Source: Forficula auricularia (taxonomy: Eukaryota > Arthropoda > Insecta > Dermaptera > Forficulidae). From it: 64,000 bases of DNA. Below, in pieces: positions 42,791 to 53,511 of this stretch. Position 1 is the first letter of the stretch. Each line of letters begins with the position of its first letter. Both the position numbers and the translations under genes were made by a program. The notes under the pieces are model-generated. The model was not told the origin of the DNA. It saw only the letters and a program-made list of their open reading frames with translations, and ran no database searches. Location of the stretch: the NCBI GenBank assembly GCA_024734495.1, contig JALMQS010000153.1:10494299-10558298 (forward strand), in the 5' to 3' direction.

Positions 42791-43810
42791 ATGGGTCGTC
42801 GGACAACAATAGAAAAACGGGAGTTAGTTATACATCACTTCAATGCTGGAAAAACACAGCGTAACATAGCAGAGATATTAAATTTACCATCCTCTACTGT
42901 CCAACATATAATAGAGCGTTATTCAAAGGAAAATAGAATTGAAAATAAGGGTAGATCTGCTCCTAACAAAATTTTTTCAACAAGTGATGAACGTTGGATA
43001 GTCAGAAAAATTAAGGAAAATCCAAGGTTATCGGCACAAAAAATAGCGGATGAAGTGGCTAAAGGTATTGGCAAGACCTGCAGTTCATCAACGATTCGGC
43101 GTATTTTACGTTCGCATGACTTTCATGGCCGAGTACCACTCAAGAAGCCATTTATTAGTCCGAAAAACAAAAGCTCCCGATTGGCGTTTGCAAAGGCACA
43201 CATTTCGAAAGGTTTAGATTTCTGGAATACCGTAATATTTTCAGACGAGTCAAAATTTAACATCTTTGGCTCAGATGGAAAGTCCTATGTATGGCGGAAG
43301 CCAAATACTCAGCTTAATACAAAGAACCTCCGTGCGACTGTTAAACACGGTGGAGGAAGCGTTATGGTTTGGGCTTGCATGGCCGCATCAGGTGTTGGTA
43401 ATCTGGTTTTTATTGATGGTAACATGGATAAAACAATGTATTTAAACATTTTAAAAGAAAATTTGGTTGAAAGTGCTTCAAAGCTGGGTCTTAGAACGAA
43501 CTTTCGTTTTTATCAAGATAACGACCCAAAACATAAATCTAATGTTGTTCAGACATGGCTTATATGGAACTGCCCTCATGTGATGGAACCACCTGCACAG
43601 TCTCCGGATTTGAACGTGATAGAAAATTTATGGGCGTTATTAGAAAATAATATAAGAAATCACCAGATTACTAGTAGAGAAATGTTGAAACGTGCGTTGC
43701 TTGAAGAGTGGAACAAAATAACACCAGATACAACACAAAAATTGGTTAGCTCAATGCCAAATCGTTTAAAAGCTGTGCTGGAGCAAAAAGGCTATCACAC
43801 AAAATATTAA
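42791..43810 (+). CDS. Tc3-like transposase, 339 aa, complete DD34E triad
   Basis: ATG at 42791; in-frame sequence before it lacks an earlier ATG. Counting from this Met: N-terminal helix-turn-helix (KRELVIHHFNAGKTQRNIAE, STVQHIIERY) at about 5-45; GR-type linker ENKGRSAPN at about 51-59; second HTH around 75-108 ending SSTIRRILRS. DDE domain: FSDES gives Asp152, YQDNDPKH gives Asp243, NVIENLW gives Glu278, with 34 residues between the last two. GGGSVMVWACM is the conserved glycine-rich strand. No stop or frameshift, length normal for the family. One-exon gene inside its terminal sites. Expression cannot be judged from sequence. Confidence 0.93.
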   Translation: MGRRTTIEKRELVIHHFNAGKTQRNIAEILNLPSSTVQHIIERYSKENRIENKGRSAPNKIFSTSDERWIVRKIKENPRLSAQKIADEVAKGIGKTCSSSTIRRILRSHDFHGRVPLKKPFISPKNKSSRLAFAKAHISKGLDFWNTVIFSDESKFNIFGSDGKSYVWRKPNTQLNTKNLRATVKHGGGSVMVWACMAASGVGNLVFIDGNMDKTMYLNILKENLVESASKLGLRTNFRFYQDNDPKHKSNVVQTWLIWNCPHVMEPPAQSPDLNVIENLWALLENNIRNHQITSREMLKRALLEEWNKITPDTTQKLVSSMPNRLKAVLEQKGYHTKY

Positions 43811-43856
43811 CCAAAACGATTAAAACAAAAATCACTAGAAAACAGCTCCTACAATA

Positions 43857-44073
43857 TTTTGCATCAAATAAGCTGCTTTATTTGAATATGAAGTTTTTTT
43901 GTTGATCTCATTTTTCTTTAAAATAATGTAAAGTATTAAATAAATGAATTTATAATTTTAATATTCGTATCCATATCTTTGAAATTGCATTTTGAATTTT
44001 TTAATAGCATACTTAATTTAAGAGTTATATTTACTTTGAAAAGTTATTTTGCTTGCATCAAATAAGCTGACAA
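43857..44073 (-). repeat. Right inner and outer transposase-site repeats
   Basis: TTTGCATCAAATAAGCTG at 43859-43876 and TTGCTTGCATCAAATAAGC at 44049-44067, inverted relative to the left pair and the same distance apart (about 195 bp). Confidence 0.8.
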
Positions 44074-44074
44074 T

Positions 44075-45223
44075 TTATATTTGCATTTAAATACTTGTAA
44101 ACCGGAGTTCTGTTTCCTTTCATCTTTCACGGCTAATTTATTGCCAATTTAGAAGGAATTGTCAATTTCTCTCTATGATCGTATTTCGTATCGCGAACTC
44201 AACTTAATCTCTTAATGATTTCGATTTCATTTTTTTTTATTTTCTATTCAATCTCTGTCCAAGTCCGATTTCTAGTGAAGGATTTTTGAATTAAGCCAGA
44301 TGAGCGAAAGTGCTTTTGCTTTTATTTTTGCTAATACTATTAATCCTGTTGTAGGGGCGTTTGTAGTCTCCTCCGGGTATACAACGAGTCAAGCCCTCGA
44401 ACGCATCAACGGACACACACACACACATACACACACACATATATATATAAATCGGATTCGATTTGGTATGCGAAAGAGATGGCTATCATTTCAGAATCTT
44501 GTCTTGTATTAATATAAAATTAATTATATACATTCGTTGATATGCAATCTCTTTTCTGATTTATGTTGGAGACAAGTTTTTATTTTTGGACATTTTGAAT
44601 TATTTCTAATATAAAAATTTATGTAATTAAAAACTTTCAAAGAATATGAAGCTAGATATTAATTGAATAAGTTTTATAAATCGTAATATTTTTTTCTTTT
44701 CATGCTACTATATACCCACTCGATTTTGAGGATAGGATTTTAAAAGTTCCATATTGTCTTTATATCTATTTAATTATTTATATATGGCTTAAGTCTTTTA
44801 TAACTTTTTTCTAGATCAATAAAATTAAAAATGACCCGGCTAAGTACGAGCTGGATTCATTCATATACTTAGGGTTCCGTACCTTGTATCTTCTAAAATA
44901 CTTAAGATATCAATTTGTTCTTGTTTGTAGTTAATAAAGAAATAATCGAAAGATGAGTTACATTTTTGTAATCTTACAGTTAAGCCACTTCTGAAGTCTA
45001 ACAGGTACAACAATCAACTAAAAATGACTTTGATAAGGCCCCTTACCTCCGTCATTTTCAAGTGATTAAATAAAAATAAATAAATAAAATAAAACTAATT
45101 CGATATATTATAGAGATCTTTACAAATATTTTAGCGCTCGCGGGGAATTCAACTCTCTCCAAATTAGTAATCATTAAAACTTTAATACAATTTTTGATTT
45201 GGGGGAAAATTAATAACTATACT
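44075..45223. other. No gene recognised; (AC)n tract
   Basis: A short (CA)n/(TA)n tract at about 44411-44448. A 37-codon stretch before it (MSESAFAFIFANTINPVVG) starts at an ATG but has no recognisable motif and runs into the microsatellite. Confidence 0.4.
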
Positions 45224-45386
45224 CGAGGGGTGAATCGCGATTGGAATTAGGTGTACACGTCTTTGAAATTATGTGGAATTATTTTGGAATTCATTAGATA
45301 ATGCCCTTCATCTATTGTCATCTTCTTGAAATGAAAGTGGAAGTGGAACTAGGTGTACACTATATTAGGCCTCGGTTCACCCTTCG
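45224..45386 (-). mobile_element. MITE-C, copy 5 (inverted)
   Basis: CGAGGGGTGAATCGCG at left and CTCGGTTCACCCTTCG at right, inverted interior. The target duplication is unclear. Confidence 0.78.
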
Positions 45387-45646
45387 CATATAGGCAACTA
45401 GTAAAATTTCAAGCTTGTTTCTTTATTTGACTTACGACTACAATGCTCAAACATATAGGTAGGTACATACAGAAAATGCATCGAGTCTAATACCGTCCCG
45501 TTTTATGTTTGAACGGGTCCTTAAAAAACAAATTTTGTAGTTCACATGTCGGCGGGTTTTTAATGATTAATTATTAAAATCAAGGATTGCCTCCCTATCT
45601 TTAATCGAATACATCTTATCACTTCGCTCAACATATCTTTATTTGA

Positions 45647-46034
45647 CTAAGGGCTACAGTTGCATGTCGGTTTGTAAAGTCTTTGTTAAAGTTAACAAAT
45701 GGTAAAACCGGAGGTATAAGCCGCGACCTAAAATCGTGTATACCTACTTCCACTTCCACTTTCATTTCCAAGTAGAAGACAATAGATTGATGAATTCCAA
45801 AGTAATTCCAAGTGAATTCCAAGCAATTCCAAAGACGGTGTACACCTAATTCCAATCACGGTTCACCCCTCGGACAAAACCTTAGAATTCGCCTTGTGCC
45901 CGGCGGGATGGCCGATCAGACGGAAGTGCTCGCCTGATTGGCCATCAGGTCGGCACAAAGTGAATTCTAAGGTTTTGCACTTTGTTAGCACGTTAACAAA
46001 GACTTTTACAAACCGACATACAACTGGCCCTAAG
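45647..46034. mobile_element. MITE-G, copy 3, split by MITE-C
   Basis: Ends CTAAGGGCTACAGTTGCATG and CAACTGGCCCTAAG. The palindromic centre (GATGGCCGATCAGACGG and mirror) is at about 45905-45955. MITE-C copy 6 has inserted in the left arm at 45709-45872. Confidence 0.78.
45709..45872 (+). mobile_element. MITE-C, copy 6, nested in MITE-G
   Basis: CGGAGGTATAAGCCGCG to CACGGTTCACCCCTCG. Flanks GGTAAAAC/GACAAAAC (6 of 8), the right one continuing the host MITE-G sequence, so the order of insertion is clear. Confidence 0.82.
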
Positions 46035-47354
46035 TATGTTTTGTGAGTGGAAAGTTTCCTTGAAAGATAGCTGACCAGATTAAAAAAAAAGATGATGAAT
46101 ACACCCCGTGAAGGAATTCTAATTTTTCCGTCCGATTTCGGATATTTTTCGTAATTTTTCATTTTATTTTCATATTTGTATTTATACATCTCTGAAACGT
46201 GGATAAAATACATTTGGAATTGCACATAATTTTTTTTCTGCCTGTCTATGTGTCTATTTGTCTGAATACTGATATCCACAGCACGGGAGGTATTAAGTTT
46301 GTCCTGGTGCCGAAAATGATATGTCCATGGTTTGTTTATAAAAGTTCAAATTGCCGATAGGAGCACATTTAAAATTGGTAAAGAAATCACGAGATTATGA
46401 ATGGGTGAATACAACCATTCTGACATGTCTGATTTAATAGATAACATTTTCTCGTGATTTCTTTAAGAACTATTTAATTTTAGAACTTCTAGCTTTATAA
46501 CTTCTGAATGAAAAATGCTGAAAATCAAAAAATAATCTATCTAAGAAACTCCTTGAACAGTTGAAGCAAATAAACTAAAATATGGCCCATACATTTATAT
46601 TATAATCTGCATTTTTCTACCAAGTTTCACTTTTCTAACTCAAACTGTTTTTACCAATTCACAAAATTCGCAGAGAGCATACCGAGTCTTGTTAAAAAGT
46701 ATTCAGTTTTTCCAATAATTATTTTTTTTCTTTTGCATAAAATTTTATATTATAAATATTTTTTTTTTTTAATTCTTCAATATTTTAATGTTATTTTTAT
46801 TAAAAAAACGGGCTAAGTGAAAGTCTCGTAGGGATTTATTTTTCTATTCTTTGGCGAATTAAATGAAAATATAATGTTTAAAAATATTAAAATATCAAAA
46901 GGTGTATAATCTTTTAAGCACATTATAATAAATTATTATGCCCTAGGGAGAATTTTCATTCAAGTACAATTTAAAATAAAAATTAAGTTTTGTATAAATT
47001 TGCATTAGCAACAGTACCAACAAAAACGCAATAATAATTTCTTAGTAGTTAGTAGAATGAGAGTTGATACGAATTAAATTTTTACATCTTGCCTGAAGCC
47101 CGGATGTTTAATTTTTTCATTATGAGAGGAAAAGCGCTTTCATTTTCTTAACTAACGAATGTATATAATCAGAGCATTCGGAAGATATAATTGTTGTTGT
47201 TTTTTTCATCTTTCACATGACCTTCGAAATTATGTCACAGAAAAAAATATAAATAACTTATATTAAATACTCTAGATCTTTGACAAGCTCCACCTAGTTA
47301 CAGTTAAATTGATTCAAAAATCATAGCTAAGTACTAGTTTCAACATTATAATAA
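46035..47354. other. No gene recognised
   Basis: AT-rich. A short palindrome AAAGAAATCACGAGA/TCTCGTGATTTCTTT spans about 46380-46465. A block with AGCATACCGAGTCTTG (about 46676) recurs at about 59703, pointing to an old dispersed repeat. Confidence 0.4.
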
Positions 47355-47431
47355 TAAAACTTGAACAAGATGCGAGATAGGTTTCACAAAAAAAGAAATA
47401 AAACAAAATTGAGTTTTGAATTCATATACAT

Positions 47432-47808
47432 ATATATACATATGGGGCTGAGTCCAGGGCAGACACAACCGTTACAAAGCAGATTCTCCGGACAACTGAG
47501 ATGAGAGCCATCCATTCGAAGACCCTGCATGATAAAATCACCAGCGAACACCTTAGGCAAATAAGCGGTCTTCAGTAGATAGTCGATTGGATTCATATAA
47601 GAAGAAGATGCTGGGCTGCCCATCTAGAGATAATGCAAGACGACCGTCTCCCGAAAAAGATTGGCAAAAACCGTCTCGAGGGGTCAGAAGCTGTGGAAGA
47701 CCAAAAAAACGATGGAAAGAGAGTTATGACCCTGATGACTGAATGTAATATGTTAGAGAAACAGGTGTTCGCACCTTTATAGATGATGAAGAAGAAGAAG
47801 AAGAAGAG
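47432..47808 (+). pseudogene. LINE C-terminal fragment with (GAA)n tail
   Basis: Translated pieces KQILRTTEMRAIHSKT and RRCWAAHLEIMQDDRLPKKI correspond to the RTTEMRxLR...RRRxWxxHxxRMxxDRLxK tail of the same LINE class as 55440-56462. It ends in GATGATGAAGAAGAAG. 5'-truncated, with stops. Confidence 0.65.
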
Positions 47809-47818
47809 TTTTGAATTC

Positions 47819-47847
47819 GATATATTTCGGGGTGAGCCCATCATCAG
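47819..47847 (-). ncRNA. Candidate hammerhead core (HH-3)
   Basis: Minus: CTGATGA (47847-47841), stem II GGG/CCC, GAAA (47828-47825), TATATC. Stem III is reduced to about one pair. Core positions are consensus. Confidence 0.5.
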
Positions 47848-47994
47848 TAGTCAGAGAAAAGTCAGTTTACTCTAACTCCTCATGATGGGCTCACCACCCG
47901 AAATATATCGAATTCAAAACTCAATTTTGTTTTATTTCTTTTTTGTGAACCTACCTCGCATCTTGCTCAAGTTTGAATATTATATTAAAACTAG

Positions 47995-49345
47995 CTACAA
48001 GACTCGCCTTCGGCGGCCCTCTTGCTAGCCAGGGAGACACGCCCCCTGGACCCCCAGTCCTCGAACCCCCCCACCCCTCAGTAAACTTGAGTTGTTTACC
48101 AAAAAAGAATTCAGTCTTTTTGATTTTAAGTCGATTCTTCCACATTTTCAGTAGAGGTTACCATTAATAGTCAAAACATCAAAAATGGAATGCAATAAGG
48201 TTATTCCTCTAGTTTTAGATAAGAATCGATCGTTATTTTTGATTTTAAGCCGATTCCTCCATGTCTTCAGCAATGGTTACCAATAATAATCGAAGCGTCA
48301 AAAATCTAATGTAAAATTGTTATTCCTCGAGTATTATATGAGAATCGATGGCTATTTTTGATTTTAAGTCGATTCCTCCATGTCTACAGCAATGGTTACT
48401 AATAATAACCGAAATGTCAAAAATCCAATATAGAATGGTTATTCCTCAAGTACTAGATGAGAATCAATCGCTATTTTTGATTTTAAGTCGATTCCTCTAT
48501 GTCTTCAGCAATGGTTACCAATAAAAACCGAAACGTCAAAAATCCAATATAGAATGGTTATTCCTCAAGTACTAGATGAGAATCAATCGCTATTTTTGGT
48601 TTTAAGTCGATTCCTCTATAAAGGTAACGGATAAGAAAAGAACGCAGTTGCTATGGTTACTTATAAACTTTCCTCCCAAATTTTTAGCATTTCACAGAGA
48701 AAAGCCTATCCACTCTTACTTAGTTAGGTTAAATGAGTCCTATATTAAACAGATAAAATGAATAAATTTTAAAGAATTTAAAAATCTTACTTTAGAGTAA
48801 AGTACTTTAAAATATAATTTTACTAAAAACTTTATTTAACCTTTTTTGTCGTCCCCAAGGTACTTAATTAGGATATTAAATTTCATCAAAATTGGTTAAG
48901 TCATTTTAAAGATATTTAGAAAAAACTAAAAAAGTACTGAAATAAATAATGTTGTATAATACTAATGTTTGTGGGCCGATATGTACCAAAAACTAATCAG
49001 CGCTTCATTTTGTTAAAATAATGGTAGGTTTTCAATTTCATTTCAATCGGTGCAAAGGTGTGGAAAAAATCGTGGACGAAAAAAACGATAACATACATCC
49101 ATCCATCCATCCATCCATCCGCACGCACTTCCAAAAAAATGGCACTTTTTGGCCTCTCGACGAGATTCCAGGTAATTTTTGGCAAAACCGTCACGTGCTA
49201 AAATTCAATCTCATTGAATACTTCAATTTGTGACCTTAATTGAGTCCATGGGTTCCGTAGTCTTTACCTGAGGACCCTTTGAAGTCGCGCTTGCCGCGCG
49301 ACCGATTACAATACTTTCTCCCATGCTTCGCATTGGATAAAGTAA
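47995..49345 (+). mobile_element. Rep-B satellite-carrying element, copy 1
   Basis: GC-rich head (CTCGCCTTCGGCGGCCC, then GGGAGACACGCCCCC), a tandem array of about 119-bp units (48125-48620), then a 700-bp tail with GAACGCAGTTGCTATGG, CCGATATGTACCAAAAAC, (CATC)n and CATGCTTCGCATTGGATAAAGTA at the end. Copy 2 is at 53512-55165. Non-coding. It shares the end pattern (AATAC...AAAGTAAA) and the CCGATATGTACCAAAA theme with Rep-A. Confidence 0.72.
48125..48620. repeat. Tandem array, about four units of 119 bp
   Basis: Units carry ATTTTTGATTTTAAGTCGAT, CCATGTCTTCAGCAATGG, ACCGAAACGTCAAAAATCC, AATGGTTATTCCTCAAG. AGCAATGG...GAAACGTC hints at a decayed hammerhead-like half but no CTGANGA box is present. 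Confidence 0.85.
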
Positions 49346-49514
49346 AAATGGGACCAATCGGAAGCTAGACTGAACCCAATGCAAAAAGAATTTTCAAAAT
49401 CGGTTCACAATTGACGGAGATATGAGGTAACATAGACACAAAAAAAAAATTCAGTCCACCTTTTTTGAAGTCGGTTAAAAAGAAATACGTATAAATTTTT
49501 CTACATCACATGAT

Positions 49515-50480
49515 TTAATTAACCCTATGAGAAATAATAGATAAAAATATTTTTAATTAATAAGACTGATGATAAAGGTAAAACCATCAAAATTATAGTC
49601 TCAAACAAATAAATTACATATATATTTTTATTATTATCATTTCCGTTCATAATGTGTATTAATGAGAGTTTTTAAATGGGAATTAAGGACACGTTATGCT
49701 ATGTGTGATTTTTTTAATTTTTCACCAATGTTTCGCTCGACTTTGCTTGACTTCTTCAGGGTTTCTACAAAAGACGAGAACATTATTAATAACAAACTGC
49801 AGGACTCTACATTATCACTTAAGACCAAACATATATCAAAAATTTTTTCGGCAAGTCGATGAAATGTTGGTGAAAAATTGAAAAAAATCACACGTAGGGA
49901 TAGGTAGATTTCGAAGGACTCCCTCCTTTAGACTGCTCCTATTAAAAACTTTTCAGACACAAGTTGTAGAGGTTAATTAGTAGAATATTAGCCATTTGCA
50001 AACAAACTGGTATCATTCATATTAACGTTGTTAAGAATTTTTTTAAAATTTCAACCCACCACACCCGTGGGGCTGAAGTCACCAAAAACTAATGAGTTCT
50101 TGTTTACATCAAGACTAAATTTTGTGCCACATTTTATTGGAATCGGTTGAACCTTGCGATCTGCAGGGCACCCACAAAATTGCGATACATACCTCCCCCC
50201 ACCCCATATACCCACATATATATTATATATATAAAATTTTGAATGAAGGGTGGTTTTGAGGTCTAGGGGCCATGATCGGAAAAACTATGAGTGAAATTTT
50301 TCCTGACATCGGACCATAGAGAGTGAGCCACAATCTACCTAAAAATCACAGGCAAAACTTGTTCTTAATTCCCATTAAAAAAACTCTAATATATATTTAT
50401 TTTATATTTGGTATATTATATGTATATGTTTATTTGCTTCAAAGAGAGGAAAACCTTATTGATTTCTCTTTATGAACGCT
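49515..50480 (+). repeat. HH-1 copy interrupted by other DNA
   Basis: The inner part at 49540-49625 has CTGATGATAAAGG...CATCAAAATTATAGTC, a dead hammerhead (AAAA for GAAA). The outer part of the same arm reappears at 50395-50480 (ATATGTTTATTTGCTTC, GAGGAAAACC). About 770 bp lies between. Confidence 0.55.
49690..49895. repeat. Hairpin with about 45-bp arms and hammerhead-like sequences
   Basis: TGTGTGATTTTTTTAATTTT...CACCAATGTTTCG is mirrored by GATGAAATGTTGGTG...AAAATCACAC at 49855-49893. Minus strand at about 49728-49760: CTGAAGAAGTC...GAAACATT, related to 11084-11115. Confidence 0.65.
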
Positions 50481-50827
50481 AGGTTTATTAATGAATGTCG
50501 TTTATTAGAGACGTGCGAGAAAACAATTTGAAATGTATGGTGGGTCATATAACCTCGGGGGAATTTGCCTTCCATAAATGGAACTCAAGCATTTAATGAT
50601 GAAATTGCTAATGGACGATTGCCGGAGGCTTGGCAAAAAAAGAAGAATGAATAGTAAATGTTTCTAAATTAGGTAGCGAAGCGAGGGTGGGAGTTAGCTA
50701 GAGAAAGAAAGAGCAGGGAGGTCCCTATCCCCTGTCCCTGATACCATAGGTGCAACCCAGATCCATCCAGGATCTTTCTCTCTCTTTCGAGACCTGTTCT
50801 AATCTGCATCTAACAAGTGATAGATTT

Positions 50828-51260
50828 TTATGTATCCTATATTTGTCTGTGCCGGATTTCTAATGAGAAATCTATGACGTTCAATTAAAATATAGAGAAA
50901 AAAATGAAATTACTAGATTAGGATAGTTTTTTGGTTATTATGGCTACATAAAAAGCGATTGAGAATGATCGTTAAATATAATGGTATGGTAATTATTTCG
51001 TAGCCTGATACATATTATTTTAAAAATATATACACAGTCATACTCATATTTAAATACAATAATCAAGAAACCTTTAATTTAGCCGGCTTATTAATTAGAA
51101 TTGATGATTGCTTGATTAACGTTAGAGAATCAGTGTTAAACAAGAAATTAAGATGTAGGTAATTGAAAAAGGAGTAGAGTTCACAAAAAAAATAAAGTAA
51201 AAAAAAATTGAAAGTTACCAGGAATGTAAAATTTAATTAAAAGTAAAATTATTTAAAAAT
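50828..51260 (+). repeat. Diverged direct duplication, copy 1 (see 52905-53320)
   Basis: Shared ordered blocks: TTTTTATGTAT, GCCGGATTTCTAAT, AAATCTATGACGTTCAAT, ACTAGATTAGGA, CATAAAAAG, CCTTTAATT, GGCTTATT, AAAAAGGAGT. About 20% divergence by eye. Confidence 0.7.
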
Positions 51261-51479
51261 TATTAAATAATTAAAAAAGTAATTAATGCACTAAATAAAG
51301 AATTTACTCTTATTTTAATTATGAAAAGAGTTAATTGAAAAGTTTTTATTTTTGCCGAGAGTAGCAGGGTTGTTGATTCATACAGAGAAACAAAGATGTT
51401 GTCCTTTGCTTGATGGAAATAAACATACACACATATATCAAACATTATATCATGATATATATATTATTTATTTGTTTGA

Positions 51480-51514
51480 AACTATAGTTTCGAAGGCTTG
51501 GCCTTCATCATCAG
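51480..51514 (-). ncRNA. Candidate hammerhead, left arm of HH-1
   Basis: Minus: CTGATGA (51514-51508), stem II AAGGC/GCCTT, GAAA (51491-51488), C-TATA-G then TT. GAAACTATAGTTTC is a perfect palindrome, suited to dimer formation through stem III. Confidence 0.55.
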
Positions 51515-51718
51515 TCTTTTTTATTATAAATATTATTTTTCATGGGGTCAGTATCGCGTGGATATTGAAATTTTTTTTGCTCTTTACTAGCCGAAAGCCA
51601 GTTAAATAATATATAAAAACCTTTTTTAATTCTAACTGGCTTAGTAAAAGACTAAAAAAAATTTCAATATCCCCTAGATACTGAACCCCATGAAAAATAA
51701 TATTTATAATTAAAAAGA

Positions 51719-51753
51719 CTGATGATGAAGGCCAAGCCTTCGAAACTATAGTT
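51719..51753 (+). ncRNA. Candidate hammerhead, right arm of HH-1
   Basis: CTGATGA (51719-51725), GAAGGC/GCCTTC stem II, GAAA (51742-51745), CTATAGTT. Same as the left arm in reverse. Confidence 0.55.
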
Positions 51754-52084
51754 TCAAGCAAATAAATATGTATATATATATAGCTATACATATAATTTTT
51801 GATATATATATATATGTGTGTATGTTTATTTGCATCAAGCCAGAGGACAACTTCTTTGTTTCTATTTATGTATGAAATGAGCATTTTCCTATATGAAATA
51901 TTTATTCAGTTTCTATATTTGTTCTTAAAAAAAGTAAATTTTGAAGCTTCTTGGTTTTAAATCATTTTAAAGACAGATACTACATATAAATGTAATATAT
52001 CAGTTAAAGAAGTATTTTATACGTATTCCGAAATTTAAGCCGATATTTAGAATTATTGATTAATTTTTTAAAGACAAATAAGAT

Positions 52085-52460
52085 AAATTTGTAGTGGGCT
52101 GAAGGAGATATTCAGCCAAAGCAAGAATGCACCGCACCGGGTCCAATAAAATTCCCAGAATAAAGACGAATTTATCGGGCCATCTTCAGTTTATTGAGAA
52201 TTATACACATTTACCATTAGTACATGTTGAGTCATCTCTGAATCTTGGGCTCCAGCACAACACTAAATCTATGAAGTTAAATTTCTATTATTGACAAAAT
52301 CACGAACAAACACATGTACTCATGGTAATCCCAAAAAACTGAAGATGGTCTAATAAATTCAGGCCGAAACGTCTTTATTCTGGGAATTTTATTGGACCCG
52401 GTGCATCCTTGCTTTGTTGGCTGAATAAGGCACTACAAATTTATCACATCCACGATCTCC
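52085..52460. repeat. HH-4 foldback element
   Basis: GCCAAAGCAAGAATGCACCG, CCGGGTCCAATAAAATTCCC at the left; mirrored GGGAATTTTATTGGACCCGG and TTGGCTGAATA at the right; outer TAAATTTGTAGTG/CACTACAAATTTA. The left-arm ribozyme has lost its GAAA; the right-arm one is intact (52339-52373). Confidence 0.85.
52339..52373 (+). ncRNA. Strong candidate hammerhead (HH-4)
   Basis: CTGAAGA (52339-52345), stem II GG(T)C/GGCC with long loop, GAAA (52366-52369), CGTC with cleavage after 52373. Stem I: AAA pairs with TTT next to the core, then an internal loop, then CCC with GGG. In the left arm the same stem is better still (AATAAA with TTTATT, then GAATT with AATTC), although that copy lacks GAAA. Confidence 0.65.
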
Positions 52461-52904
52461 AACAACAAATAAGATAAATGTAAATATATCAGTGAAAAGT
52501 AGTTTTTTAAAAGTACCTAATCCAAAATTTAAGACAATATTTAGAATGATTGATTAATTCTCAAGATATTAGGCTAAATATTTTGAAGAAACCAAAGTGG
52601 GTTTGAGTTTAGAAAAAGAAATACTTACTTATATGCATTAAATGAAAAATTTGCTCTTATTTCAAAAATTTCATGAATCCAAAATATTGTTATAGTTGTT
52701 TTGGAGAAAATGAATTCTTGATATCGGAATGAACCAAATATTGTCTCTTGATATCTTGAAAAGAGAACGATCTTAAAAATTTCAAATTAAATTATTTGAG
52801 ATTTTCTTTTGAGATATCATAACAGAGAGATCAGTCCTTGAAAATGTTATTATTAGATTGAGTGGAAGATCCTGGATATTTTCTTTTTAAATTCATTCTA
52901 TTAT

Positions 52905-53320
52905 GCATGCAACATTTTTATGTATTCTATATTTTACTATTCCGGATTTCTAATATTAAATCTATGACGTTCAATCGAAATAGAGAAAATAATACTAGAT
53001 TAGGACAGTTTTTTTATTATTATGGCATCATAAAAAGTGACTGAATATAGTAGTTAAATCAATGATAGTATAGTAATTATATTGGAGCTTGATTATAATA
53101 TATACCTTGTCATACTCAACTCTACATGGTAAAATATCCGAGAACCTTTAATTAACACGGCTTATTGATTAGAATCGTTGCTCGTTTGATTAAAAAAAAC
53201 GGTGTTAAACAAATTAAGATATATTTAAGTGAAAAAGGAGTGTCCATAACAGAAATGAAATCTAATTCCTTTCTAAGGAATGATCAATTTAATTCAAGTA
53301 AAAATAAAATTTATTATATT
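52905..53320 (+). repeat. Diverged direct duplication, copy 2
   Basis: Same order of blocks as 50828-51260. A shorter duplicated stretch also links 51965-52090 with 52475-52560. Confidence 0.7.
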
Positions 53321-53511
53321 TTGGCCTAACTTCATTTCAACACTACGGGACTTTCATGATCTATTTTCAATACATAAATAAAAATAAACTGCAACGGATC
53401 GTTGCTAAACTTTATCCAAATTCATTTGAAATATTAATATGTTTATTCCTTTATATAAATCAGATATCACTTGCAATTTTGCAGTTCATGTTGACTTTAA
53501 TTCAAAAATAA

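Larger units (their letters stand above)
42426..44074 (+). mobile_element. Tc3-like DNA transposon, apparently intact
   Basis: Outer inverted sites TTGTCACTTATTTGATGCAA (42427) and its complement ending GCTGACAA (about 44073). Inner sites TGTCAGCTTATTTGATGC at 42622 and TTTGCATCAAATAAGCTG at about 43857 repeat the same sequence about 195 bp inside each end. This gives four transposase-binding-type sites, the double-site plan known from Tc3 and IR/DR transposons. The single gene is full length and has all three catalytic residues. A TA lies at the left boundary. Confidence 0.88.
47355..47965. repeat. HH-3 foldback with LINE insertion
   Basis: TTGAACAAGATGCGAGATAG...GTTTTGAATTC at the left; mirrored GAATTCAAAACTC...CTCGCATCTTGCTCAAG at the right. 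A LINE piece (47432-47808) sits in the left arm, with GAGTTTTGAATTC repeated on both sides as its target duplication. The left arm holds a minus-strand hammerhead; the right-arm copy has CTCATGA instead of CTGATGA. Confidence 0.8.
51344..51885. repeat. Complete HH-1 foldback element
   Basis: Left arm 51344-51605, right arm about 51625-51885. Both hold, from outside in, TTTGTTTC and CAGAGGACAAC-type sequence, the hammerhead, TTTCATGGGGTCAG, and an inner GAAAGCCAGTTA/TAACTGGC pair. Ribozymes: minus strand 51480-51514 and plus strand 51719-51753. The complete form shows that the single-arm pieces elsewhere are fragments. Confidence 0.88.

Noticed and set aside
44300..44512. 70-codon frame with HTHTHT run
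   Set aside because: Runs into an (AC)n microsatellite; no motif before it.
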